Part shown: in pieces, positions 17,738-25,685 of the stretch
How the letters are laid out: each line of letters opens with the position of its first letter
How positions within the stretch are numbered: the stretch's first letter is position 1
Assembly: GCF_900167125.1 (NCBI RefSeq)
Contig: NZ_FUYC01000002.1
Location: 1 to 64,000 of the forward strand
Length of the DNA stretch: 64,000 nucleotides
Direction of reading: 5' to 3'
Source of the DNA: Paucidesulfovibrio gracilis DSM 16080
GTDB taxonomy: Bacteria; Desulfobacterota; Desulfovibrionia; Desulfovibrionales; Desulfovibrionaceae
Notes under the pieces: generated by a model
What the model saw: the letters and a program-made list of their open reading frames with translations, nothing else
Database searches by the model: none
What the model was told of the DNA's origin: nothing
Program-made: the position numbers and the translations under genes

Positions 17738-18646
17738 TTAGCCGGAGCCGGGGGCGTCCAGTGCGGGTACCACGGCACAGAGACCGGCCAGCACCGGCTC
17801 GAAAATGGAGCGGTGTTGATTGTTGAAGCGGAATTCCAACTCCTTGAGATATAGAGCAAAGCGTTGACAAGAGATGCCTCGGAAGCTGCGCAGGCGGTCC
17901 TTGGCCATGAGCCAGAAGTCATCCTTGATCTCGTCGATGTGTGGCGGGGAGTCGGAGCGCCGAATCACGCCATAGGGCAGGGTGTCGTTGCCGCAAAAAA
18001 TCAAGGCAGCATAGTCCCGGTATTTGTCGGTATACACCAGATTGCCGGAACGCTGGAGCTTGAGGTGGAAGTTCAGATGAAAATGGAACACGGTTTCGGC
18101 TTGAAAACCGGGCATGAGGTCCACAAAGGCCAGATCGCCCTGCCGGAGCAGGCCGAATACGGGAATGGTATCCTGGCGCATGCGTTTGGGACCGCCTGTG
18201 AGCCGATTGCCCTTGAGATAGTGGCTCAGGCCGGTTTCCGGTCCCAGGAGTTGGGGCGCGTCCGCGGAGTGGGCCAGAATGGCGAAGCGGATGGCCGTGA
18301 GTGCTTTGTAGACCGTGTTGTAGGACAGGTTCAGGGCGTCCTTGATGCGGTGGGGGGAATCCTCGCGCACGAACATGGCCGTGAGTTGCAGCCATTGCAC
18401 GGCGGTGAGGGCACCGTTGTTGATCCAGCGCCCGCTGAAGGGCTGAAAGGTGTACTTGCATCCGGAACAGCGCAGCCGTCCCCCGGAAAGGGTGTAGATG
18501 CGGTCTTCCCCGCAGCGGGGGCAGACCGGGTATCCGTCGGGCTGGCAAAAGCGCAGCAGATATTCTCTGGCCGCGTCTTCGTCGTTAAGGAGCCGTTCCA
18601 AATCGGACGGTGCATCGGCGGTCGTGTCGCGATCCTGCCGGAGCAT
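17738..18646 (-). CDS. IS1595/ISXO2-like transposase relative, 302 aa
   Basis: The N-terminal zinc ribbon (CPRC...CSGC, about residues 40-65) and the C-terminal ISXO2-like domain (YTDKYRDY, then FALYLKELEFRFNNQ) mark the IS1595 family. The acidic triad looks damaged: FVDLMPG keeps an Asp and YTDKYRDY a second, but where active relatives have HxNTxEGFW this has HIDEIKDDFW. The start ATG 18646 is set by GGAGG six bases upstream. No flanking terminal inverted repeats or target duplication are visible, and the gene sits in line between fdhE and hypF. It may be domesticated rather than mobile. Confidence 0.75.
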   Translation of the reverse strand: MLRQDRDTTADAPSDLERLLNDEDAAREYLLRFCQPDGYPVCPRCGEDRIYTLSGGRLRCSGCKYTFQPFSGRWINNGALTAVQWLQLTAMFVREDSPHRIKDALNLSYNTVYKALTAIRFAILAHSADAPQLLGPETGLSHYLKGNRLTGGPKRMRQDTIPVFGLLRQGDLAFVDLMPGFQAETVFHFHLNFHLKLQRSGNLVYTDKYRDYAALIFCGNDTLPYGVIRRSDSPPHIDEIKDDFWLMAKDRLRSFRGISCQRFALYLKELEFRFNNQHRSIFEPVLAGLCAVVPALDAPGSG

Positions 18647-18663
18647 GGGAGTCCTCCCGGTGA

Positions 18664-18686
18664 GGGCGTGGCCCGCAGCCACGCCC
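18664..18686. promoter_or_regulatory. Hairpin between fdhE and the transposase-like gene
   Basis: GGGCGTGGC (18664-18672) pairs perfectly with GCCACGCCC (18678-18686) around CCGCA. There is no T-run on either side, so it is not a classic terminator. It lies just upstream of the transposase-like gene's ribosome site and could affect its translation or mark an mRNA processing site. Confidence 0.45.
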
Positions 18687-18750
18687 GTCATTGTGTTTCC
18701 GTACATGGCGGCAAAGGACATGCCGTTTTTGGGGTTGTCGCCATGGAGCA

Positions 18751-19647
18751 CTAAAACCCCCAGGCACAATACGTGGGACGGGAATAGCCCTGCTCCCGGG
18801 CCAGGTAGTCCAGCACCAGGGAGCCGAGATCATCGTATTCCGGCACGGGAACACGGTCCAGTTCCCGAAAGTCCAATGTCTTGGTGTAGTGGTTGCAGTC
18901 CGTACACACGTCCACGCGCACGCCGGAAACTTCCGGGGCAGTGAAGAACTTGAGCCGTTCCTGTTCGTCGGTTCCGCAGACCGGGCAGGCCAGACGGCGG
19001 ATGCGGAATTCATGACGGCAGAAGGAGCACAGCGCGTGCCGGAAGCCTTGCTTTTCTCGCAGGACGGAAACCAGGGGCAGGCCGCCGCAGATGGGGCAGG
19101 TGCCGTTGGTCCAGGTCTTGACGTCGGGCAGCCGCTGGGCCAGGGCGCGGGAGGCCGCACGAATGCCTGGCAGCAGGGCGTTGTAGGCCACGAAGTAGGC
19201 GGTTCGGGGCGATTCGGGCCACTGCTCGGCCCAGTGTTGGAAAAAGGCGTTGTCCTCGAACACGTACCCGAGCAGTTCGGCGGGGGAAGGGGCGTTGTTG
19301 TCCAGGCTTTGGCGCAAGGCCCGGGCTGACTCTCCCAGGGGATCCTTGGCGCGGCAGGCCAGATCCAGCACCTTGGGCAGCAGGGCCAGGGCATGGTCCA
19401 TGTTCAGGGGAAATTGGGAGCGCTCCAGCAGGGGGCGGCCTTTGAGTACTTCCTCTGCGGAGGCGAGTTGTTCCGCCGTGGGCAGGAGGATTTCCGGGCC
19501 GTCGTGGGCCTCGGCCTGGAGGGCGTCGACGTTGGTGAGCAGTTCCAGCAGGTCTTCGGGGATGTAGCCCTGTTGCCGGATGCGACGGACCGCGGATTCA
19601 CGGTGTGGACCGGAAGAAGGCGTGGATTGCGTGGAAATGCCGTTCAT
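18751..19647 (-). CDS. fdhE: Formate dehydrogenase accessory protein FdhE, 298 aa
   Basis: Rubredoxin-like iron-binding factor needed for formate dehydrogenase assembly. The zinc-ribbon-like CxxC series CPICGG, CSFCRHEF, CPVCGTDE and CTDCNHYTKT lies in the C-terminal half, spaced as in FdhE. The C-terminal VPVPEYDDLGSLVLDYLARE is also typical. GAGG precedes ATG 19647. It lies downstream of moeA and fdhD with a 237-base gap and upstream of the transposase-like gene. Confidence 0.93.
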   Translation of the reverse strand: MNGISTQSTPSSGPHRESAVRRIRQQGYIPEDLLELLTNVDALQAEAHDGPEILLPTAEQLASAEEVLKGRPLLERSQFPLNMDHALALLPKVLDLACRAKDPLGESARALRQSLDNNAPSPAELLGYVFEDNAFFQHWAEQWPESPRTAYFVAYNALLPGIRAASRALAQRLPDVKTWTNGTCPICGGLPLVSVLREKQGFRHALCSFCRHEFRIRRLACPVCGTDEQERLKFFTAPEVSGVRVDVCTDCNHYTKTLDFRELDRVPVPEYDDLGSLVLDYLAREQGYSRPTYCAWGF

Positions 19648-19852
19648 GTTGCCTCGCTTGGCCGCCCTGATGGACGGCGCTTGGCTTGGGCGTCCCGGCA
19701 GGTCGCGACCGGATCAAAGAGTTTGATCGGGTGCTTTAGGAACGCAAGGATGGTGTAAAACTATGGGGAAGAAAGCTGTCTGCCCATTATTATACCATTG
19801 CTCAAGGTTTGACACCAATGGAATCAAAAGAAAAGGATTATGGGCGCTTATT

Positions 19853-19868
19853 ATGTCTAAATGGACAT
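19853..19868. promoter_or_regulatory. 16-bp palindrome upstream of fdhE
   Basis: ATGTC (19853-19857) and GACAT (19864-19868) form a symmetric site with a 6-base centre in AT-rich DNA (about 19790-19875). It lies between the moeA-like stop and the fdhE start. It could be an operator for fdhE; no regulator can be assigned. Confidence 0.35.
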
Positions 19869-19884
19869 GATTTAGCCGTGGGGG

Positions 19885-21183
19885 CTAGCCTTGGAATATC
19901 TCCACTTCGGTTCCGGCGGGCAGGTGCGCGTCGGGGGGCAGGGCGAGTACCGCATCGGCCCGGGCCAGGGCGAGATAGGAAGGCATCCGCGGACCGAGGA
20001 GTGGATGGGCCACGCGTACGGCTCCTTCATGCCTGAGTGTGCAAGGGACCAGCCATTCGGGACCGGGCCGGGTGGTGATTTCCCGGTCCAGGGCGGCGTA
20101 TCGGCCGGACGGCGCAAGCCCGCAAAGGGCGTGGATCAGGGGCAGGGCCAGGGCGTGCAGCAGGGCGAATACTGCGGGGGGCGGACCGGGCAGTCCCAAA
20201 AGGGTCAAGTCGTGTCCGTCCTGACGGGAGAGACGGGCCGCGAACGCGCTTTTGCCCGGCCGGGCGTTCAGCCCGTGGAACAGGAAGGTGAATCCGGCAT
20301 CCCGGGCAGCCTGCCGGATGTGGTCCCGTTCGCTTTTTCCTGTGCCGCCTGTGGAGACGACCAAGCGAAGTTGGCTGTTCTGATGTGCCAGCATTGCAAG
20401 GTGTTTTGTGATGGCTGGAAGGGAGTCTTTGAAAATCCCTTGAGATTCAATAGGCATGCCCCAGGAGCGCAGCAAATGCGGCACCAGCACGGTATTGTCC
20501 GCGGGGATGCCGTCCGGTTGGGGCTGGTCGGAGTGTAATCCGTCAAACCGTTCAGGCGGTTGGAGTTCGTCACCCAGGGCAAACATGGCACCAAGGGGCT
20601 GGTCATGGATGGATACCTCGGGGACTTTGGCCCGGGTAAGCAGAGCGGCGCAGGCCGGTGTAATCGTTTCTCCGAATCGGCCTGCCCGGGAATCAACGGG
20701 CAGGTCCGCGCCCGGAGGCAGGACGTGGAGGCCGGGAACCACGGGATCCGTGATATGAATGGCTTTGCAGGCGTCGTTGCCCGGCGGCAGGTCGACCCGG
20801 TGTACGTTTTCTTCGGGAATGACCGCGTCCGCCCCCGGGGGCAGGGGCGCGCCCGTGAGCACGCGTATGGTCCGGTGCTCGCCCAGTGGGGCATGGGCCT
20901 GGGCATCTGCGGTGAGCCGTCCCTGGATGGGGAGCGTCACGGGATGATCCGCCGAGGCGGATTGCGTATCCCGGGCAAGCACGGCATAGCCGTCGCGCAG
21001 GGAAACCGCGTGTTCGGGCAATGGTGTCCGGGTGACCACCTCGTGGGCCAGAACACCTCCCACGGCCATTCGGGGCAGGCGATCCACAGACCGGGCAGGA
21101 GCGAGATCGTGCAGGAGACGACGCACGGCCTCGGCGCGGTCGGGTCGGGAGAGCCGTTGGGACGGACTGGAGGGGTGGGGCAT
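19885..21183 (-). CDS. MoeA-like molybdopterin molybdenumtransferase, 432 aa
   Basis: Inserts molybdate (or tungstate) into adenylylated molybdopterin. MoeA domains are visible: SLRDGYAVLA near residue 62 (the family's DGYA), VLTGAPLPPGADAVIPEE (TGAPLPxGAD), and a MogA-like domain with STGGTGKSERDHI. The usual S/TGDEL and GLPGNP segments are altered (ALGDELQPP and GLPGPPPAV). This suggests a divergent paralog, perhaps for a specific formate dehydrogenase cofactor. The start at ATG 21183 lies five bases after the fdhD stop codon. Confidence 0.82.
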   Translation of the reverse strand: MPHPSSPSQRLSRPDRAEAVRRLLHDLAPARSVDRLPRMAVGGVLAHEVVTRTPLPEHAVSLRDGYAVLARDTQSASADHPVTLPIQGRLTADAQAHAPLGEHRTIRVLTGAPLPPGADAVIPEENVHRVDLPPGNDACKAIHITDPVVPGLHVLPPGADLPVDSRAGRFGETITPACAALLTRAKVPEVSIHDQPLGAMFALGDELQPPERFDGLHSDQPQPDGIPADNTVLVPHLLRSWGMPIESQGIFKDSLPAITKHLAMLAHQNSQLRLVVSTGGTGKSERDHIRQAARDAGFTFLFHGLNARPGKSAFAARLSRQDGHDLTLLGLPGPPPAVFALLHALALPLIHALCGLAPSGRYAALDREITTRPGPEWLVPCTLRHEGAVRVAHPLLGPRMPSYLALARADAVLALPPDAHLPAGTEVEIFQG

Positions 21184-21188
21184 GATGG

Positions 21189-21971
21189 TCAGGAATCTAC
21201 AATGCGGCCTGCGTCGTTGTAAACCCAGAATCGGCCGTGCCGCACGTTGCCCACCAGGGTGATGCCGATTTGCCGGGCCAACTGCACGGTGAAGCTGGTG
21301 GCCACGGCCGTGGAAATCAGCACCGGCACGCCGATGCGCGCCACCTTGAGCAGGATTTCCGAGGCCACGCGGCCCGTGGTGACGATGAGCTTGTCGTCCA
21401 CGGACACGTCGTTGAGGAAGCATTCGCCGCAGAGCATGTCGATGGCGTTGTGTCGGCCGATGTCTTCCCGAAAGAGCAGCATTTCCCCGGGGGTGCAGAG
21501 CGAGGAGTTGTGGCAGCCGCGTGTGGCGTCGTAGAGGCGGGAACGCTGGTGCAGCTCGTCCACCAAGGTGAGAATCTGGTCCGGGCCGATACGCACCTCG
21601 CCGTTGAGCCGCCGCTTGGAGATGGTGCGGACATTGCGGCCGAAGTTGGTCCCCTTACCGCATCCCGAGGTGATGGACCGTTCCATGAGCCGGTTTTCCC
21701 AGGGGTCGTGGCAGGTGCGTACGTCCACGACGATGCGTTCCGGGGCGTGGCGTACTTCCAGCTCCACGATTTGCTCCGGGCTGGTGAGGAATGCGTCGGA
21801 CTTGAGGAATCCCACGGCCAGTTGTTCCGGGTATTTTCCCGTGCAAAGCAGGGTGACCACTTCCCGTTCGTTCAGACGGATGGTCAGGGGCGTTTCACGG
21901 ATGGATTCCACGGGAGCGTTTTGGAATTTGCCGTGGGCGTATTCCTTGATCCGGTGCTGTTGGGATTCCAT
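21189..21971 (-). CDS. fdhD: Formate dehydrogenase sulfurtransferase FdhD, 260 aa
   Basis: Transfers sulfur from a cysteine desulfurase to the Mo/W-bisPGD cofactor, needed for formate dehydrogenase activity. The family core is clear: TPLTIRLNE near the N-terminus, REDIGRHNAIDML and TTGRVASEILLK. The sulfur-carrier loop reads TSGCGKGTNFG, so only the first Cys of the E. coli CxxC pair is present. ATG 21971 is chosen because AGGAGG lies five bases upstream; an earlier ATG at 22001 is unsupported. The moeA-like gene follows immediately. Confidence 0.93.
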   Translation of the reverse strand: MESQQHRIKEYAHGKFQNAPVESIRETPLTIRLNEREVVTLLCTGKYPEQLAVGFLKSDAFLTSPEQIVELEVRHAPERIVVDVRTCHDPWENRLMERSITSGCGKGTNFGRNVRTISKRRLNGEVRIGPDQILTLVDELHQRSRLYDATRGCHNSSLCTPGEMLLFREDIGRHNAIDMLCGECFLNDVSVDDKLIVTTGRVASEILLKVARIGVPVLISTAVATSFTVQLARQIGITLVGNVRHGRFWVYNDAGRIVDS

Positions 21972-22090
21972 GATCGCCTCCTGGGTATGAGGATGGATCA
22001 ACGATGCTGTTTCCTATATATGGGATTTTTGCGGGGCGTGACAATGCGGACGCATATGCCCCTGGTTTCACACCAACGCGCGGGAGAACC
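21972..22090. promoter_or_regulatory. Divergent promoter region fdhD/mobB
   Basis: This 119-base spacer separates minus-strand fdhD from plus-strand mobB. It contains an AT-rich TTCCTATATATGG segment near 22010-22023 that could serve promoters in either direction. No clear -35 element was found. Confidence 0.4.
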
Positions 22091-22600
22091 ATGCACACCA
22101 AGATTGTTTGCATTGTGGGCAAGAAGAAGTCCGGCAAGACCACGTTTCTGGAAAAACTGGTTCCGGCCTTGACCGGAATGGGGTTGTCCGTGGGGACGGT
22201 CAAGCACGATGCCCACGAATTCGATATGGATCACGAGGGCAAGGATTCCTGGCGGCATGCCCGGGCCGGAGCCGCGAGTGTGGTGGTTTCCTCCCCCTCC
22301 CGGCTGGCGCTGATCAAGCGGGTGGAGCGGGAGACGCCGTTGACCGAGATCGTGTCCCAGTTCATGAAGGATCGGCAGATCATTCTGGCCGAGGGGTACT
22401 ATCGTTCCGATCTTCCCAAGCTGGAGGTCCACCGTTCCGAAGCCCATGAGCAACCGCTGACCACGCCGGAAAATGCGGCGGATAAGCGGGTGTTGGCCGT
22501 GGTCACGGAAGATCCGTTGGATTTGGGGGTGCCGATTTTGGGACTGGACGACGCCGAGGACGCGGCGCGTCTGATCATGACCCGGGTGTTGGGATTGTAG
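22091..22600 (+). CDS. mobB: Molybdopterin-guanine dinucleotide biosynthesis adaptor MobB, 169 aa
   Basis: GTP-binding adaptor that assists MobA in making the bis-MGD cofactor used by formate dehydrogenases and related enzymes. The P-loop GKKKSGKTTF lies at about residues 10-19, and the VKHDAHEFDMDHEGKDSWRHARAGA segment is diagnostic. The start ATG 22091 follows GGGAG. It converges on mobA with a 26-base overlap of the 3' ends. Confidence 0.93.
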   Translation: MHTKIVCIVGKKKSGKTTFLEKLVPALTGMGLSVGTVKHDAHEFDMDHEGKDSWRHARAGAASVVVSSPSRLALIKRVERETPLTEIVSQFMKDRQIILAEGYYRSDLPKLEVHRSEAHEQPLTTPENAADKRVLAVVTEDPLDLGVPILGLDDAEDAARLIMTRVLGL

Positions 22601-23195
22601 CGGCCCGCTGCCGGGCCAGCTCCAGCTCTTCGGGAGTGTTCAGATTGCGGAAGGAGAGCAGCCCGGGATCGTGCCGTTGCAGCCGCGCCACAGGGACGTC
22701 GTGGACGCGGACCTTGGGAAAGAAGCTGATGATTTTATATTCCTTCCGCTCCAGCTGGGCCGCGATGTGCGGCAGGCAGCGCCGGGAATACACCGCACAG
22801 AGCGGCTCATGGTAGCCGTCCTGCTTGCGGGGCAGAACCACGTCCGAGTCGGGCCGTACATGGGCCAGCAGCTCGCGCACCAGTCCGGGGTGCAGAAACG
22901 GGACGTCGCAGGCCGTGAAAAAGGCATGGTCCGCACGGATCGCCGCAAGCCCGGCGTGGATGCCCGTGAGGGAACTGCGCGCCTCCATTTTGTCGAGTAC
23001 GACCCGCTCACCGAACGCCGCGTACGGTTCAATCTCGCGGGCCGCGATCACGATTTCCCCAAAGATTTGACGATACACGTCTAGAAGCCGTTCCAGCAGG
23101 GATACGCCCCCCACCTGGAGCAGGGCTTTGCGTGTGCCGCCCATGCGTTTTCCCTGGCCTCCGGCAAGGATGACTCCGGCGATGTGTTGCTGCAT
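22575..23195 (-). CDS. mobA: Molybdenum cofactor guanylyltransferase MobA, 206 aa
   Basis: Transfers GMP to molybdopterin. The N-terminal VILAGGQGKRMGG is the nucleotidyltransferase signature, LDKMEARSSLTGIHAGL and FFTACDVPFLHP are characteristic, and the length is normal. ATG 23195 with upstream CTGGAA is taken as the start. It may be co-transcribed from the sigma-54 regulator upstream (125-base gap). Its 3' end overlaps mobB. Confidence 0.92.
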   Translation of the reverse strand: MQQHIAGVILAGGQGKRMGGTRKALLQVGGVSLLERLLDVYRQIFGEIVIAAREIEPYAAFGERVVLDKMEARSSLTGIHAGLAAIRADHAFFTACDVPFLHPGLVRELLAHVRPDSDVVLPRKQDGYHEPLCAVYSRRCLPHIAAQLERKEYKIISFFPKVRVHDVPVARLQRHDPGLLSFRNLNTPEELELARQRAATIPTPGS

Positions 23196-23320
23196 GGCAT
23201 TCCAGAATAGTCTGTGGGTTTTGCGAATCTGTCGGTTTGCAGCATAGCCCGGCCAGGCGGGAATGAAAAGGCGTTCTCCCGACCGGACGTGTGCGCAGCG
23301 GGTTTTTTCGTGGCGGGTGA

Positions 23321-24712
23321 TTACCGCTGCACGTCCCGCTCCTTGAGCAGGGCGTAGAGCCGTGCGCGGGACAGGCCGGAAACGCGGCAGGCCTGGCGGA
23401 TGTCCCCGTCGGTTTGCAGCAACAGGGCGCGCAGATAGCCGCGTTCGAAGTCGTAAATGGCTTTGGCCCGGGCATCGCGCAGGGGCGGAAGTTTTTCCTG
23501 GCTTATGGCGGTGGGCGGGTCCGTGGTTTTTTGATCCGGTCCCATGTCCTGGCCGGCCATCTGGGCACGGATGTGCATGGGCAGGTGGCGTGGATAGAGC
23601 AGCGGTTCGCGTCCGGCCATGGAAACGGAGCGTTCCAGAGCATGGAATAGCTCCCGGATATTGCCGGGCCAGTCGTAGTTCATGAGCGTGTCCAGAAAAT
23701 CCGCGGAAAAGCCCTTGCGCGAGAGGTCCAGCCGCTTGCACACGCGGCTGACGTGGTGGCAGGACAGTTCGTTGATGTCCTCGGCAATCTGGCGCAGGGG
23801 CGGCAGTTCAATGCCCATGCCCTGGAGTCGGAAGAGCAGGTCGCTCCGGAAATCTTCGCTGCGGGCCATGGTTTGCAGGTTGCGGTTGGTGGCGGCCACG
23901 AGCCGGAAATCCGAGGATTCTTCGCGGGTGGCACCCACGGGTCGGAAACGGCGGGTTTCCAGAACCCGGAGAAAGACTTTTTGCACGGACAGGGGCAGTT
24001 CGCCCACCTCATCCAAAAACAGCGTGCCGCCGTGGGCCTGCTTGACCAGCCCGGGGGCGCGCATGTCCGCACTGGTGAACGCGCCGCGTTCGTGGCCGAA
24101 CAAAACGGATTCGGCCAGGGTGGAGGGCAGTGCCGCGCAATCCACCACAATGAAGGCCTGGGCAGCTCGGCGGCTGTTTTCATGCACGGCCCGGGCGAAC
24201 AATTCCTTTCCCGTGCCGGTTTCTCCGGTGATGAGGACGTTTACCTCGCTGGCCGAGGCTTGGGCTACCTGGTCCAGGGCGGAGAGCAGCGGTGGGGCAT
24301 TGCCGAGAATCTCCCGGCGTTTGAGGGCCATGGCCGTGCCGCGGCGGGACCGGCGAAAGCCTGTGATGCGGTTGGCCACCACGAGCAGGCGTTCCAGGCT
24401 GGGCGGTTTGGCAAAGACGTTCCACGCGCCGGAGCGGATGGCTTCCTGGGCGATGTCGTGGTCGCGGTTGCCCGCCAGGATGACCACCTCGGGGGCGTCT
24501 TCGCTTCGGCGCAGCAGGGAAAGCGTGGAGAGCACTTCGGCATCGGGCAGATTGTCGGCCAGGAACACGGCGTCATACTCGTTGAGCTGCACCAGGCGGA
24601 GTCCCTCGGTGCGGCTGGTGGCGTGGTCCACCCGCATTCCGCCGTGCCGAAGCGACGCGGCAATGCGTTGAACGCAGGCCGTATCCGTGTCCATGATCAA
24701 AATATTGGCCAA
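23321..24712 (-). CDS. Sigma-54 dependent response regulator, 463 aa, degenerate receiver
   Basis: NtrC-type activator: receiver (1-120), AAA+ sigma-54 interaction domain (about 135-365) and a C-terminal Fis-type helix-turn-helix. Walker A is GETGTGKE (163-170), and Walker B is LFLDEVGELP. The sigma-54 contact loop is GAFTSA (210-215) rather than GAFTGA. In the receiver, D8/D10 and K102 are kept, but the phosphoacceptor position is Ala52 (FLADNLP), with an Asp one residue later. The start is TTG 24712, five bases after GGAGG. It is divergent from the Hdr operon, whose candidate sigma-54 promoter lies at 25152, so it is the likely activator. Confidence 0.92.
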   Translation of the reverse strand: MANILIMDTDTACVQRIAASLRHGGMRVDHATSRTEGLRLVQLNEYDAVFLADNLPDAEVLSTLSLLRRSEDAPEVVILAGNRDHDIAQEAIRSGAWNVFAKPPSLERLLVVANRITGFRRSRRGTAMALKRREILGNAPPLLSALDQVAQASASEVNVLITGETGTGKELFARAVHENSRRAAQAFIVVDCAALPSTLAESVLFGHERGAFTSADMRAPGLVKQAHGGTLFLDEVGELPLSVQKVFLRVLETRRFRPVGATREESSDFRLVAATNRNLQTMARSEDFRSDLLFRLQGMGIELPPLRQIAEDINELSCHHVSRVCKRLDLSRKGFSADFLDTLMNYDWPGNIRELFHALERSVSMAGREPLLYPRHLPMHIRAQMAGQDMGPDQKTTDPPTAISQEKLPPLRDARAKAIYDFERGYLRALLLQTDGDIRQACRVSGLSRARLYALLKERDVQR

Positions 24713-25151
24713 GGCTGCCTCCCCCCGGCGTGGCAAGCCGACCTGTTGCGCGGGAAATCCGTTGCGGAGCGTCTCTCCCTGGCGGCAAGTCCCGTGCAAA
24801 AGGAATAGAGCGTATTATATGCGCACAACGTGCGGAAATGTCAATGTGTCTTTCGAACAAACCGATATGGTGCTTGGGAGGCCCGGTTAGTGAAGCCGTG
24901 GTGAGGGTCTTATGGGGCAAGACAGGGGGCGCTCGCTCGCCGGGAGGCTGCGAAGTGATGTTGCCGATGATCCTTGCCTTGCTGGCCGGACCTCTCCCGG
25001 TGGCGCATTCTCCTGGTTTTCCCCTGGTGTCTCGTACAACTGGACAAGTCTCCCTCCACAAGATGAATCTACCGTAAAATAGCCCTTTTCCTACCAAGAG
25101 AGGTCTGGTTTTTCAACAGCCATACCCCTGTCTCGCCGGTGTTTTTTCCAC
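24713..25151. promoter_or_regulatory. Intergenic region upstream of the Hdr operon; possible enhancer site
   Basis: No supported gene in this spacer. CGCAC-AAC-GTGCG (24822-24834) is a short perfect palindrome about 330 bases before the sigma-54 promoter, a plausible distance for an activator-binding enhancer. The surrounding AT-rich DNA (24806-24880) may also hold the regulator's own promoter. Confidence 0.45.
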
Positions 25152-25168
25152 AAGGCACGCTTCTTGTC
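25152..25168 (+). promoter_or_regulatory. Candidate sigma-54 promoter of the Hdr-like operon
   Basis: AAGGCACG, four bases, then TTGT matches the -24/-12 consensus TGGCACG-N4-TTGC except at the first and next-to-last positions. The GG is at 25154-25155 and the TTG at 25164-25166. Expected transcription start is near 25179, giving a leader of about 190 bases. It faces the Hdr operon and lies 440 bases from the start of a divergent sigma-54 activator gene. Confidence 0.65.
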
Positions 25169-25365
25169 TAAGAGAGTTGGAGAGCGACATGGAACCATGG
25201 GGTGGTTGGGTAGCTTTCCCCTGGTCTGGACAAAGCGCGGCGTATCGAAGGGATACGCCCGGAATTTCCGAAAACGGAAGGTCCGAGTTGCCGCGGGAGG
25301 TCGTTCTCCATGTCACTATCGGGGCTTTCGGCAGGATGGTGACCAGCCAAGGGGGAGGCGGAGCC

Positions 25366-25635
25366 GTGAAACGCAGGAAATGGGATTCCGAGACCAAGGC
25401 CAGGGTGGTGCTGGACGGCTTGCTCAACGGCCAGGTCAGCGACGTGTGTCGTCAGTACGACATTCGGCCCGGGCAGTATTACAAGTGGCGGGATTATTTT
25501 CTGAAGCATAGTGCCCGGGTGTTTGAGGGACCGCCGCGCAGCCCGGACATGGCCGCATTGGCGGCGGAAAATGAAAAACTCAAACGGCTGGTGGGGGAGC
25601 TGACCCTGGAACTCAATCAAAAGGGCAACACATAG
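25366..25635 (+). CDS. Orphan IS3-type OrfA-like HTH protein, 89 aa
   Basis: Helix-turn-helix protein of the IS3/IS911 OrfA class: KRRKWDSETKARVVLDGLLN, then VSDVCRQYDIRPGQYYKWR, then a C-terminal Leu-rich coiled coil (LAAENEKLKRLVGELTLEL). GTG 25366 with a GGAGG/GGAG site is the best start; an in-frame ATG at 25177 would add an implausible leader. No OrfB transposase follows and no terminal inverted repeats are seen. It is the first gene after the sigma-54 promoter and lies 50 bases before hdrA, so it may be a remnant or an adopted DNA-binding protein. Confidence 0.72.
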   Translation: MKRRKWDSETKARVVLDGLLNGQVSDVCRQYDIRPGQYYKWRDYFLKHSARVFEGPPRSPDMAALAAENEKLKRLVGELTLELNQKGNT

Positions 25636-25685
25636 GCCGGAGCCGTTCGCGGTCGATCCGGCAACACGTCAGGAGGATGTGGAAC

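Noticed and set aside
18647-18769. Longer start for the transposase-like gene, overlapping fdhE
   Set aside because: The extension has no family similarity; GGAGG before ATG 18646 is clear.
25177-25365. ATG-started extension of the OrfA-like gene
   Set aside because: The added 63 residues are compositionally odd, and the HTH protein family begins at the GTG with its own ribosome site.
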